From Clostridiales bacterium (GTDB lineage: Bacteria > Bacillota > Clostridia > Christensenellales > Borkfalkiaceae): a stretch of DNA of 64,000 nt. The position numbers were made by a program, and so were the translations under genes. Under the pieces are notes generated by a model. That model saw only the letters and a program-made list of their open reading frames with translations. It was not told the DNA's origin and did no database searches. Position 1 is the first letter of the stretch, and every line of letters starts with the position of its first letter. Of this stretch, positions 19,196 to 27,401 are shown piece by piece. The stretch spans positions 219,849 through 283,848 of the forward strand of contig DPGH01000002.1 in assembly GCA_003523255.1 (NCBI GenBank), written 5' to 3'.

Positions 19196-19216
19196 ACGCG
19201 CCGAAGCGCGTTTTTG
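19192..19216 (-). terminator. Terminator of the GH4 gene
   Basis: Stem AAAAACGCG / CGCGTTTTT around CCGAAG, followed on the minus strand by TTTTTGTGTTTTT. Confidence 0.75.
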
Positions 19217-19230
19217 CTCATCTTATTTTG

Positions 19231-20619
19231 TTATTTGCTGCGTTTAACGTATTCGTCGTAATACGGCAAATATTTTTTGGTATTAAACAGCATTTCGTCA
19301 AAAAGTTTGCGGGCGTTATCTATAGTGATTTCGCAATTCGGGTCGTTTACGAACGCTTCGAATGCGAGCTCGTAATCGCCGTTAAGCGCGGCGGTAACTA
19401 CGGATTCCTGATTTTCGGCTATACGGCGAACGAGCGCGTTTACCGGCATGGGGAGTTTACCCGCGTAGAGCGGACGAACGCTGTCCGACGAGAAGAACGC
19501 GTCCGTTTCGACTACCGCGCCGAGCGGAAGGTCGGGACACTGCCCGCGGTTGGGCGTGTTTACGTTGGTTACGAACGGCTCAATGCCGAGGAGCGCGCGT
19601 ATCTGACGAACGCTCTCTTCTCCGCATTCGTACAGTTCGAATTTTTTACCCGCGGCGGTTTCTTCCTGACGTTTGATTCTTTCTTCCAAATCTTTCTTTC
19701 TCCACGCGACCGTGGTCAGTCCGAAGCCCATTTCTTTAACGCGCTCGGGAGAAGAAAGATACCAGCCGCCCGGGCAGAATTCCGCAAGATGACGGTCGCC
19801 CGCGCAGGCTATCGCGCCGAATCTCTTAAACAAATCGAATTTTACCTGATGACTGCACGCAAACATGCTGTTCGCCCAGTTTTTATCTTCGCCGTTTTTT
19901 ACGCCGTCGGGATGGTTTTTAACGAATTCGGCATACAGCGGGAACAAATCCTCGCCCTTGCAACTTGCCGAGGTAAACCAGGTAAAGTGGTTTACGCCCG
20001 AAACGTTCGCGCTTATTTCGTCGCGAGTGGGCATTACGCCGTATTTTTCGTTATATATTTGCGCCAAAAGATTTTTAGTGCCGAAAACTTCGTGACAACA
20101 ACCGAACGCTTTGATTTCGGGGAATACTCTGTACATGGCGTTTACGCACATGCTCATGGGGTTGGTAAAGTTGATAACCCATGCGTTCGGGCAGTGGTCT
20201 TTTATTCCGAGCGCGAACTCGCGGAACATGGGGAGCGTTCTTAACGCCCTTACGATTCCTCCGGGACCCGTAGAATCGCCGACCGACTGATAAATGCCGT
20301 ACTTTTCGGGCGCGTGTACGTCGGACTCCATTTCGTCGAAAGTTCCGGGAAGTATGGATATGATAACGAAATCCGCCCCGTCGAGCGCTTTACCCATATC
20401 GCTTTCCACAACGTATTTCGTGGTACCGACAACGTCCTCTCTCTCGCAAAGCGCGTTGCCTATTTTAGCGTTGCATTCCGCGGCGTGGCTGTCGATGTCG
20501 TAAATATAAACCGTGGCGGAAAGGTCTTTTTCTTTCGCCATGTCGTTCATAAAGTTCCTCGCCCACCCGCGGGAACCGCCTCCGATAAAGCAGATTTTAA
20601 GATTTTTTATGTCTCTCAT
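19231..20619 (-). CDS. GH4 glycoside hydrolase (NAD- and metal-dependent)
   Basis: A 462-residue cytoplasmic GH4 enzyme (MelA/AglA type). An N-terminal NAD-binding motif (ICFIGGGSRGWARNF), NFTNPMSM, GCCHEVFG near residue 171 (the Cys is the family's metal ligand) and GVNHFTWF are all present. GH4 enzymes cleave by oxidation at C3 and elimination rather than by classic hydrolysis and act on alpha- or beta-glycosides, some of them 6-phosphates; alpha-galactosidase or alpha-glucosidase is most likely. It has its own consensus promoter without the shared regulon box, so it is probably controlled separately from its neighbours. Confidence 0.9.
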   Translation of the reverse strand: MRDIKNLKICFIGGGSRGWARNFMNDMAKEKDLSATVYIYDIDSHAAECNAKIGNALCEREDVVGTTKYVVESDMGKALDGADFVIISILPGTFDEMESDVHAPEKYGIYQSVGDSTGPGGIVRALRTLPMFREFALGIKDHCPNAWVINFTNPMSMCVNAMYRVFPEIKAFGCCHEVFGTKNLLAQIYNEKYGVMPTRDEISANVSGVNHFTWFTSASCKGEDLFPLYAEFVKNHPDGVKNGEDKNWANSMFACSHQVKFDLFKRFGAIACAGDRHLAEFCPGGWYLSSPERVKEMGFGLTTVAWRKKDLEERIKRQEETAAGKKFELYECGEESVRQIRALLGIEPFVTNVNTPNRGQCPDLPLGAVVETDAFFSSDSVRPLYAGKLPMPVNALVRRIAENQESVVTAALNGDYELAFEAFVNDPNCEITIDNARKLFDEMLFNTKKYLPYYDEYVKRSK

Positions 20620-20649
20620 GTTTTTATCCCTATCTTTTTGTTTTTTTTT

Positions 20650-20678
20650 ATTATACCACCTAAAATTATCAATGTCAA
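20650..20678 (-). promoter_or_regulatory. Promoter of the GH4 gene
   Basis: Minus strand: TTGACA (20673-20678), 17-bp spacer, TATAAT (20650-20655), 30 bp before the start codon. Confidence 0.85.
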
Positions 20679-20724
20679 GCGCATTTCTATAATATCGTAC
20701 GCAACGCTAAATATATTAAACAAA

Positions 20725-20754
20725 AAACCGACGAAAGGCTTTCCGTCGGTTTTG
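20725..20754. terminator. Terminator after the CapA-like gene
   Basis: Stem AAACCGACG / CGTCGGTTT with T-rich flanks on both strands. Confidence 0.8.
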
Positions 20755-20765
20755 ACAAAATTTAA

Positions 20766-21854
20766 CTAATCGAGTTCGTTTGTTTGGTTATACGTTTTAT
20801 ACAGTTCGCGCATAACGTCGTAATGCGCCTCGCATTCGATCCAGTGTCCGAGTATATCCGCATTTTCGGGCGGCACTGCCGTTTTATACCAAGGCACGGT
20901 ATCGCAAAAGGCGCGCCAACCTTTTATATACGACCCGTCCGCAAGCGTTTTGCTGCGCTCGTTTAATCCGTTTAATATTTTATCCTTTTCTTTCCCTTCG
21001 GCAAGGCATAACATATCGCCTTTCATAACGACGGGTACGAGCGTAAATTTTATTCCCGATTTATCGACGTCTAAAACGACGGCGAGTCCGTTACACCATA
21101 TATCCTCTTTTTCGGTACCGTAAGCCTTGTTGTCTATAAAGTAAAAATTGCCCTGTCCGTAAAGTATATGTCCGCCCTCGAAATTTTCGTAACAACCCAC
21201 GCAGTGGCTGTGCTGACACAAGACGACGTCGGCTCCGTGTTTTATCATGGAACGGCAGAGTTTTAAAAGACGCGGAGACGGATACCTGCACATCTCTTTT
21301 CCGCCGTGGTAAATAACTATCACGTAATCGGCTTTTTTCTTTGCGGCAACTATATCGTCCGAAGTATCGTACGGGTCGTAAGGGCGCGCGCCCTCTCTGT
21401 TTTCAAGCGCATAAGAATATTCGTGTTCGCACACGTCTATAACCGCTATTTTAAGTCCGTCCCTTTCTATAATATAATCTTTGCGCGAGTCGGATTCGTT
21501 TTTGCCGTAACCGGTATATTTTATTCCGTTTTTATCGAGTTCTTTTATGGTATCTTTAACGCCCTCTTTACCGAAGTCGAATATATGATTGTTCGAGAGA
21601 GATACGAAAGTTACTCCCGCGCCCTTAAGCACCGCGCCCGTGCCGAAAGGCGCTTTTAAGTTAGGACCGAATTTTTTAATTTCATGCCCGGACTCTGTAA
21701 CGGCGCATTCGAGGTTTACAGTTACCTCGTCCGCCGTTTTAAATAAATCCAGAACGCCTTTATCGAAAACTTTTTCCGCTTTGCCGGAAGATAAAGCCGC
21801 AAGCGAATCTCCCGATATTTCGTTAGAAAAGTCGCCGCCGATAACTATACGCAT
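20766..21854 (-). CDS. CapA-family metallophosphoesterase-like protein
   Basis: A protein of about 362 residues of the PGA_cap family: MRIVIGGDFS, TVNLECAVTE, SLSNNHIFDFG, VIYHGGKE and QHSHCVGCYE give the His/Asp/Asn metal ligands of the calcineurin-like fold. The start MRIVIGG is chosen because AAGGAG lies 10 nt upstream; an earlier in-frame start at 21899 lies inside a hairpin. No signal peptide is seen, unlike classical CapA, so this may be a soluble phosphoesterase rather than a polyglutamate synthesis factor. It follows thyA-folA, separated by a terminator-like hairpin. Confidence 0.8.
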   Translation of the reverse strand: MRIVIGGDFSNEISGDSLAALSSGKAEKVFDKGVLDLFKTADEVTVNLECAVTESGHEIKKFGPNLKAPFGTGAVLKGAGVTFVSLSNNHIFDFGKEGVKDTIKELDKNGIKYTGYGKNESDSRKDYIIERDGLKIAVIDVCEHEYSYALENREGARPYDPYDTSDDIVAAKKKADYVIVIYHGGKEMCRYPSPRLLKLCRSMIKHGADVVLCQHSHCVGCYENFEGGHILYGQGNFYFIDNKAYGTEKEDIWCNGLAVVLDVDKSGIKFTLVPVVMKGDMLCLAEGKEKDKILNGLNERSKTLADGSYIKGWRAFCDTVPWYKTAVPPENADILGHWIECEAHYDVMRELYKTYNQTNELD

Positions 21855-21869
21855 ACAATAATTTCTCCT

Positions 21870-21908
21870 TAAAAAAACTTTACCCGTATATAATAACACG
21901 GGTAAAGT
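21870..21908 (-). terminator. Terminator-like hairpin between folA and the CapA-like gene
   Basis: Perfect 11-bp arms ACTTTACCCGT / ACGGGTAAAGT (21877-21887 and 21898-21908) with a 10-nt loop, followed on the minus strand by TTTTTTT and then the RBS of the next gene. Confidence 0.8.
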
Positions 21909-21949
21909 ATTTTGTAAACGTATAATCGCAATTTATTAGTGCAATCTGA

Positions 21950-22450
21950 CTAAAATTTTTCAGGCAAAGCGTTTTTATATACGGTAAAACGAATTTCGTA
22001 ACCGTTGGTGATGACGGGGTCGCTTTCGTAAGTCTTACGCCAGTTTTCCTTCTCGTCAAGATTTTCGTAAAAAACCTCCGCCCCGCCGTCCGCTTTAACT
22101 TTGGTAACCAAAACTTCGTCGCAATAAGGGAGCATCGTTTTATAAAACATCGCGCCGCCGATAATGAAAATATCGTCCGCGTCGTATTTGGCAAGTTCGG
22201 CTTTAAGTTCCGCCATGTCGCCGACTATAAAGCAATCGTCCCGCTTTTCGCCGCCGGGATATAAAACCACGTTTACGCGTTTTTTAAGCGGCTTGCCCCC
22301 GGGGAAAGATTTAAGAGTATTGCTGCCCATAACGACGACTTTGTTTAACGTTTTTTCTCTGAAATACGCCATATCCGCAGGCAAGTCGAATAAAAGCCCG
22401 TTCTTTTTACCTATGCCCCATTTTTCGTCAACCGCGACAATCGCTTTCAT
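21950..22450 (-). CDS. folA: Dihydrofolate reductase
   Basis: A 166-residue DHFR that reduces dihydrofolate with NADPH, regenerating the folate oxidised by the adjacent thymidylate synthase. MKAIVAVDEKWGIGKKNGLLFDLPADMAYF contains the Met20-loop WGIG and the substrate-binding Asp of LPADM. VVVMGSNTLKSFP and DIFIIGGAMFYK are the NADPH-binding segments. Its start overlaps the thyA stop (TAATG), indicating translational coupling. The length is normal. Confidence 0.95.
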   Translation of the reverse strand: MKAIVAVDEKWGIGKKNGLLFDLPADMAYFREKTLNKVVVMGSNTLKSFPGGKPLKKRVNVVLYPGGEKRDDCFIVGDMAELKAELAKYDADDIFIIGGAMFYKTMLPYCDEVLVTKVKADGGAEVFYENLDEKENWRKTYESDPVITNGYEIRFTVYKNALPEKF

Positions 22451-23280
22451 TAAATCGCCACCTCGAATTTTTCGTCAAGTTTATTATATTTGTAATCTTC
22501 AAGTTTAAAGTCGTCTACGGTGAATTTATAAAAATCCTTTACGTCCGTATTTACTATAAGTTTAGGCGCGGGATAAACGGGATTAGTCAGCATTTTTTCG
22601 ATTACAGGTATGTGCCGCTCGTAAAGGTGCGCGTCCGCTATAACGTGCACGAGTTCGCCCGCCTTAAGCCCGGATACCTGCGCAAGCATAATTAAAAGAA
22701 CCGCGTATTGAACCACGTTCCAGTTGTTAGCCACGGCAACGTCGTTGCTCCTTTGATTAAGTATACCGTTCAGCGTATCGCCCGAAACGTTAAATGTCAT
22801 CGAATACGCGCAAGGATAAAGGTGCATTTCGTGCAGGTCCGCAAACGTATATATGTTGGTCATTATCCTGCGCGAAGTCGGGTTGTTTTTAAGGTCGTAA
22901 AGCACCCTGTCTACCTGGTCGAATTCGCCTTCTTTATAAATATGTTTTATGCCGAGTTGATAGCCGTACGCTTTGCCTATAGAGCCGCTCTCGTCCGCCC
23001 AGGCGTCCCATATGTGCGAATTAAGGTCGTGTACGTTGTTCGACTTTTTTTGCCAAATCCATAACAACTCGTCCACCGCGGACTTAAACGCCGTGCGGCG
23101 GAGCGTAAGAATAGGAAACTCCTTTTGCAAATCGTATCTGTTTACTATGCAAAACTTTTTAACGGTATGCGCGGGCGTGCCGTCTAACCATCTCGGACGA
23201 ACGGGGCGGTCTTTATCCCACACGCCGTTGTCTATTATATCTCTGCAATTTTTTATAAAAATTTCGTCTGCGTAACTCAT
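22450..23280 (-). CDS. thyA: Thymidylate synthase
   Basis: A 276-residue ThyA that methylates dUMP to dTMP using methylene-tetrahydrofolate. The catalytic Cys lies in LYPCAYSMTFNV near residue 159. RRTAFKSAVDELLWIW, NQRSNDVAVANNWNVVQYA and DAHLYERHI are the other conserved blocks. It is the first gene of the thyA-folA operon; a GGAGAA ribosome binding site precedes the ATG. Confidence 0.97.
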   Translation of the reverse strand: MSYADEIFIKNCRDIIDNGVWDKDRPVRPRWLDGTPAHTVKKFCIVNRYDLQKEFPILTLRRTAFKSAVDELLWIWQKKSNNVHDLNSHIWDAWADESGSIGKAYGYQLGIKHIYKEGEFDQVDRVLYDLKNNPTSRRIMTNIYTFADLHEMHLYPCAYSMTFNVSGDTLNGILNQRSNDVAVANNWNVVQYAVLLIMLAQVSGLKAGELVHVIADAHLYERHIPVIEKMLTNPVYPAPKLIVNTDVKDFYKFTVDDFKLEDYKYNKLDEKFEVAI

Positions 23281-23313
23281 TGTGTTTCTCCGTCGTTTAT
23301 ATATCGGTAAGCG

Positions 23314-24099
23314 TTAAAATGCGTCTTTTTCTATTTTTTTCCACCGCCGTGCGATAAACGACAGCGTTATTTTTTTAGGTGCGATTTTAATCAGAAAATA
23401 CAAAAATTTATTGAAAAACCCCGGCACGTACACCGTTTTGTTTTTGCGCACGGCTTTAAGCGACTTTTCCGCCACGAAAGAGGCGGGCTTGCTCGAAAGC
23501 CTTCCCCAAAGACCTTGTCCTTTTATATCGGCGACTATATCCGGTCTTGTCGGCACGCCGCCGGGCAGTACCGCGGTAACCTTTACGCCCTCTTTTTTAA
23601 GTTCGTAATGCAAAGACGTGTAAAGGCTCGTTATATAACTTTTTGAAGCCGAGTACAGCGCGAAATACGGCATAGGCGACGCACCCGACATACTGCTTAT
23701 CGCGAGAAGTTCCGTTTTCGGCGCGCGGCGTTTTAACAGTTCGTACGTTAAAAACGTAGTCGCGAGAACGTTTACTTTTATCTGAAAAGCCACCTTGTCG
23801 TAAGTATAGTCGGTAAACGCCTTTTGCGTATCCACCCCCGCGACGTTCAGAATGCGGTCGAATTTTACGTCGTTATCGTCCGCAAACGCAAGCATAGATT
23901 TTATCGAACTTTCGCTCGTCAGGTCGCAGGCGAAATACTTGATTTCGGGCGAAGCGGCGGAAAGTTCGCTTGCGAGCGCGCTCAACTTTTCCTCGCTTCT
24001 GCCGGTAAGAAAAAGCGGATAACCTTTTTTTGCCGCCGCCTGCGCGAAAGCACGACCTATACCGCCCGTCGCTCCGCTTATAAACGTGTAGTAACTCAT
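23314..24099 (-). CDS. Short-chain dehydrogenase/reductase
   Basis: A 261-residue classical-type SDR. TGGIGRAF supplies the nucleotide-binding glycine motif, NVAG the NNAG-like motif, and ISSMSGASPMPYFALYSASK the catalytic Ser-Tyr-Lys. The C-terminus (GFFNKFLYFLIKIAPKKITLSFIARRW) is basic and hydrophobic, typical of DltE/YqjQ-like SDRs that may associate with the membrane. The start overlaps the upstream TM1266-like gene by 4 bp. The substrate is unknown. Confidence 0.88.
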   Translation of the reverse strand: MSYYTFISGATGGIGRAFAQAAAKKGYPLFLTGRSEEKLSALASELSAASPEIKYFACDLTSESSIKSMLAFADDNDVKFDRILNVAGVDTQKAFTDYTYDKVAFQIKVNVLATTFLTYELLKRRAPKTELLAISSMSGASPMPYFALYSASKSYITSLYTSLHYELKKEGVKVTAVLPGGVPTRPDIVADIKGQGLWGRLSSKPASFVAEKSLKAVRKNKTVYVPGFFNKFLYFLIKIAPKKITLSFIARRWKKIEKDAF

Positions 24100-24338
24100 T
24101 TTGCGGTTAAAACCTTACTGCTTACGCCTTTTATCATGCCGAGTTTGCCCGAAAGCCCGTTTATCGCTTCCATAGGGGCGTTTACGACGACTGATATAAC
24201 GGATATGCCTTTATCTTTCATAGGCAAACCCATTCTCCCCGCGATATACGCCCTGTATTCCGACAAAAGCGCGTTCACCTTTTCAACGTTATCGAAGTCG
24301 TGTACTATTATCGCTACGACCGCGGTCTTTTCTTCCAT
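24096..24338 (-). CDS. TM1266-family (iron-only hydrogenase system regulator-like) protein
   Basis: An 80-residue ferredoxin-like/ACT-type small protein (MEEKTAVVAIIVHDFDNVEKVNALL ... GISVISVVVNAP). This matches the TM1266 family annotated as putative regulators of the [FeFe]-hydrogenase system. No hydrogenase or maturase gene lies in the window; here it is translationally coupled (4-bp overlap) to an SDR. The function is inferred from the family and is weakly established even there. Confidence 0.7.
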   Translation of the reverse strand: MEEKTAVVAIIVHDFDNVEKVNALLSEYRAYIAGRMGLPMKDKGISVISVVVNAPMEAINGLSGKLGMIKGVSSKVLTAK

Positions 24339-24380
24339 ATCGTCCTCTCTTTAACGATATTTTATCATATACCGAAAATT

Positions 24381-25082
24381 TTAGCAATCGAATTGCCCTT
24401 TTTTGACGGCGGCTTTTAACTTTTCTATAGATTTCTTTTCTATCCGCGAAATGTACGAACGCGATATTTTTAAAAACCGCGCGACCTCTCTTTGCGCGTA
24501 ACTGCGGTTGTCTTTAAGCCCGTATCTTAAACAAATAACCGTATACTCTCTGTCCGTAAGCACGCTTTTTATAAACTTTACGAATTTTTCTCTTTCTATA
24601 CCCTTTTCTGCCTTTTCAAAAACGTCCTCTCCTTCGCTTACGAGTAAATCCATAAGCGTAAGTTCGTTTCCGTCTTTATCGGTACCGACGGGTCCTTCGA
24701 GCGATACGTCGTTTTTATACTTTTTATTAGCCCGTAAAAGCATAAGTATTTCGTTTTCTATACACCGCGCGGCAAACGTTGCGAGTTGCGTGCCTTTGCC
24801 CGTTTCGTACGTGTTTACGGCTTTTATAAGCCCTATGCTGCCGACGGATATAAGATCGTCCGTTTCAGCCGCGCCCGAATATTTTTTTACTATATGCGCC
24901 ACGAGCCGCATGTTGTGGTTGATAAGTTTTTCGCGCGCGGAGGCGTCGCCCGCTTTCATTCTCTCTATACACTCTTTTTCTTCTTCCTGCGAAAGCGGCT
25001 TCGGAAAAGACCCGCCGCTTGCTATCGCGCCCGTAAAAAACACGAGTTTACCTATTATAAAATACAAAAAATCCAAAAACAT
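24381..25082 (-). CDS. sigK: Sporulation sigma factor SigK (pro-sigma-K)
   Basis: A 233-residue sigma-70 family factor. Residues 1-30 are a hydrophobic pro-sequence (FLYFIIGKLVFFTGAIASGGSFPKPLS) like that removed from pro-sigma-K or pro-sigma-E. Region 2 (LINHNMRLVAHIVKKYSG, DLISVGSIGLIKAVNTYE) and region 4 (YTVICLRYGL, SYAQREVARFLKISRSYISRIE) follow. It directs late mother-cell transcription during sporulation. The gene is uninterrupted, with no skin element. SigE is the alternative, but this single-gene context without spoIIGA favours SigK. Confidence 0.9.
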   Translation of the reverse strand: MFLDFLYFIIGKLVFFTGAIASGGSFPKPLSQEEEKECIERMKAGDASAREKLINHNMRLVAHIVKKYSGAAETDDLISVGSIGLIKAVNTYETGKGTQLATFAARCIENEILMLLRANKKYKNDVSLEGPVGTDKDGNELTLMDLLVSEGEDVFEKAEKGIEREKFVKFIKSVLTDREYTVICLRYGLKDNRSYAQREVARFLKISRSYISRIEKKSIEKLKAAVKKGQFDC

Positions 25083-25340
25083 TTTTTCGCACCCCCTTTC
25101 TTACGATTAAATTTACGCGGAGGCGCGACCCGATATGCAATACTGCAAGTCCGTAAATTTTAAGTGGATAAGCCTATTTACAAAACGAAAAATCGTGTTA
25201 TCATAATCGCGGCGTTTGGAAAAAAACACGGAGGTAAAATTATAGGAGCGTATTATTATCTTAACTTTTATCCGTTTTACGAAAGGTTAGCCGAAATGCT
25301 TTGTAAGCGCGACTGATTTTACCCCGAAAGGCGGGTATTT
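25083..25340. other. Intergenic region with a short unassigned reading frame
   Basis: Holds the sigK upstream region and, on the plus strand, TTTACA-16-TATCAT near 25177-25205. A frame ending at 25314-25316 (...YYYLNFYPFYERLAEMLC...) has a GGAGG but only ATT, ATA or a distant GTG as start. Not called as a gene. Confidence 0.3.
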
Positions 25341-25889
25341 ATGGAAGTATTCGATTTAAACGAGTTTTTCGGGCGGTTCGGAATAAAAACCGTTATCGCT
25401 GCGGTTATATCCGCTGCGATATGTGAAATCGCCGCGCGCATATACGGCAAAAAACTGCCGTTTGCGGTAAAAACAAGCCTTCCGATAGCGATGGCGACCG
25501 TAATTTCGGCGGTTATCTCTTTTACGGCGGGAGAAAACGTGTTTTCGCCGGGCGAAATAATCGCCGCGGGTTGTTTGTCGGGCACACTCTCATCGGTCGT
25601 ATCCGCGCTTGTATTACACGTAAAAAGCGAGCGCGGGTCGGTATCTACCGAAGTACGGGCATACCTGACGGGAAAACTGAAAGGTTTTATTCCTGACGAA
25701 GATCTGGCGGAGGCTGCCGAACGGCTCGAAACGCTTTTATCGGCGGACGGCGCAAACGAACTCGTAATCGACGAGGCGACGAAAATAATCTTGTCTTGCA
25801 CCGATAAGACTTTCCCCCTGACCGAGGACGAAGCGAAAATTCTTGCCGAAAGCGTTAAAACGGGCGTAGAAACTTTAAAAGAACGTTAA
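25341..25889 (+). CDS. Hypothetical membrane protein
   Basis: A 182-residue protein not recognised as a known family. Residues 15-80 contain two or three short hydrophobic segments (TVIAAVISAAICEIAARI, LPIAMATVISAVISFTAG, IIAAGCLSGTLSSVVSAL). The C-terminal half is acidic, helical and soluble (DEDLAEAAERLETLL). An AAAGGCGGG ribosome binding site precedes the ATG, and a strong terminator follows. Its position between sigK and the germination operon hints at a sporulation role, but nothing in the sequence proves it. Confidence 0.65.
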   Translation: MEVFDLNEFFGRFGIKTVIAAVISAAICEIAARIYGKKLPFAVKTSLPIAMATVISAVISFTAGENVFSPGEIIAAGCLSGTLSSVVSALVLHVKSERGSVSTEVRAYLTGKLKGFIPDEDLAEAAERLETLLSADGANELVIDEATKIILSCTDKTFPLTEDEAKILAESVKTGVETLKER

Positions 25890-25900
25890 AACATCTTTTG

Positions 25901-25930
25901 CGGGGCGTTTCGCGCCCCGTTTTCTTTTTA
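25901..25930 (+). terminator. Terminator after the hypothetical membrane protein
   Basis: CGGGGCG / CGCCCCG stem, 5-nt loop, then TTTTCTTTTT. Confidence 0.88.
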
Positions 25931-25936
25931 CTGCGA

Positions 25937-25965
25937 GAATATTTTTAACCGCGATAAAAATACTA
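25937..25965 (+). promoter_or_regulatory. Possible sigma-G/F promoter of the germination operon
   Basis: GAATA (25937-25941), 17 bp, AATACTA (25959-25965) resembles the forespore consensus (GMATA, CATAMTA). It ends 5 bp before the gerA ATG, and no Shine-Dalgarno is present. Confidence 0.45.
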
Positions 25966-25970
25966 TCTGT

Positions 25971-27401
25971 ATGAAACTTTTTTCATCGCTTGAAAAAAAT
26001 CTTGAAAAAATTGAAAAAATTATGCGCTCGGACGATCTGAGCGTTTTGCGGCTCGAAATAGGCTCGACCGCCGCCGCGCTTATTTTTGCCAAAGACATAG
26101 TGGATAAAGAGGCTATCGGAGAACTTATCCTGCGCCCCGCCGCGGGTTTTAGCGGAGAGTTTACCGAAAAAGATTCCGTAAAAGTTTTTTTAAGCCCCGA
26201 AAAAAAGACTGTGGAAACGTTTGAAGATTTAACTTCGTCGGTCGTTACCGGCGAGGCGGTACTCGTTGCGGACGGAATAAAAAAAGGTTTTGCGTTCGGT
26301 CTGCGTAAGTTTGAACAGCGCGCCATAGCGGAGCCGCCGACTTCTACCGTGCTTAAAGGTCCGAGAGAGGGTTTTGTGGAAAGTTTACCCGTAAACGTTA
26401 GCATGATGCGAAGGAAACTGAAATCGGAAAAACTCGTGTTTGAAAATCTTACCGCCGGCAAACTTTCAAACACGCCGATATGCCTTTGCTATATAGACGG
26501 CGTTGCGGACGAAAAACTCGTGGAGGCTTTGAAAAACAGAATAAACCAGATAAGCATTGACGCCGTTTTAGACTCCTCTTACGTTTCAAAATTTCTCGGC
26601 GAACACAAGACTTCGGTTTTTAAGCAAATCGGCAACACCGAAAAACCGGACGTGCTCGCGGCAAAAATTCTCGAAGGAAGAGTCGCGGTGTTCGTTGACG
26701 GCTCGCCTATCGCGCTAACCGCTCCGTATCTTTTAATCGAAGATTTTCAAAGCCCCAGCGACTATTACGGGTCGCCTTACAGCGCGACTCTCGCGCGGCT
26801 TTTAAGGCTTTTGTCGGTTACGCTGTCGCTTATGCTGCCGGCGTTTTTCGTGGCGGCGGAATTGTTTCACCTGCAATTTATACCATTAAGTTTTTTGCTG
26901 ACCATCGTAAACAGCATTAAAGGCATACCGCTCTCCCCGAGTTACGAAATGTTTTTTACGCTTTTGATATTCGAAATACTTAACGAGGCGAGCGTGAGAA
27001 TGCCGAAGTACGTGGGAATGGTCGTTTCGATCGTAGGAGGACTCGTTCTCGGAGAAACCGCGGTAAACGCGGGAATAATATCCGCGCCGACTTTAATGAT
27101 AGTCGCGTTGTCGGGAATATGCCTTTACACCGTACCCGAACTCGAACAAACCTTTTCGGTTATAAGGCTCGTATTTTTAATCGCGGCGGGCTCTTTCGGG
27201 GCGTACGGGCTTATCGCCGCGGTCTGCATATTGATGATATACCTTATATCGTTTGAAAACTACGGAACACCGCTTTGCGCGCCGTACGCACCGCTTATAA
27301 GAGCGGACGTTAAAGACGGGTTTATAAAAGGATTTTTATCAGACCAGACCAAAAGACCCGCCTCTCTTAAACCCACCAACGTAAGGAGACAAGGAAAATA
27401 A
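25971..27401 (+). CDS. Spore germination protein, GerA family (A subunit)
   Basis: The 476-residue A subunit of a Ger-type germinant receptor in the spore inner membrane. The N-terminal cytoplasmic domain (to about residue 270) includes the GerA signatures RDSYVS-like LDSSYVSKF, GRVAVFVDGSP and PSDYYGSPYSATLARLLR. Four to five transmembrane helices follow (LSVTLSLMLPAFFVAAELF, MVVSIVGGLVLGETAV, GSFGAYGLIAAVCILMIYLI). It is the first gene of a tightly packed A-B-C operon (1-bp and 20-bp overlaps). The start lacks a visible ribosome binding site. Confidence 0.92.
   Translation: MKLFSSLEKNLEKIEKIMRSDDLSVLRLEIGSTAAALIFAKDIVDKEAIGELILRPAAGFSGEFTEKDSVKVFLSPEKKTVETFEDLTSSVVTGEAVLVADGIKKGFAFGLRKFEQRAIAEPPTSTVLKGPREGFVESLPVNVSMMRRKLKSEKLVFENLTAGKLSNTPICLCYIDGVADEKLVEALKNRINQISIDAVLDSSYVSKFLGEHKTSVFKQIGNTEKPDVLAAKILEGRVAVFVDGSPIALTAPYLLIEDFQSPSDYYGSPYSATLARLLRLLSVTLSLMLPAFFVAAELFHLQFIPLSFLLTIVNSIKGIPLSPSYEMFFTLLIFEILNEASVRMPKYVGMVVSIVGGLVLGETAVNAGIISAPTLMIVALSGICLYTVPELEQTFSVIRLVFLIAAGSFGAYGLIAAVCILMIYLISFENYGTPLCAPYAPLIRADVKDGFIKGFLSDQTKRPASLKPTNVRRQGK

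Noticed and set aside
19228..20244. 338-codon plus-strand frame opposite the GH4 gene
   Set aside because: It is the antisense shadow of a well-supported GH4 gene; Arg/Tyr/Phe-rich composition is typical of such shadows.
24381..25082. skin-type element interrupting sigK
   Set aside because: The sigK frame is continuous from the pro-sequence to region 4.
25163..25316. Possible small gene ending YYYLNFYPFYERLAEMLCKRD
   Set aside because: GGAGG is present but only ATT or ATA follows at a proper distance, and the GTG at 25163 has no ribosome binding site.
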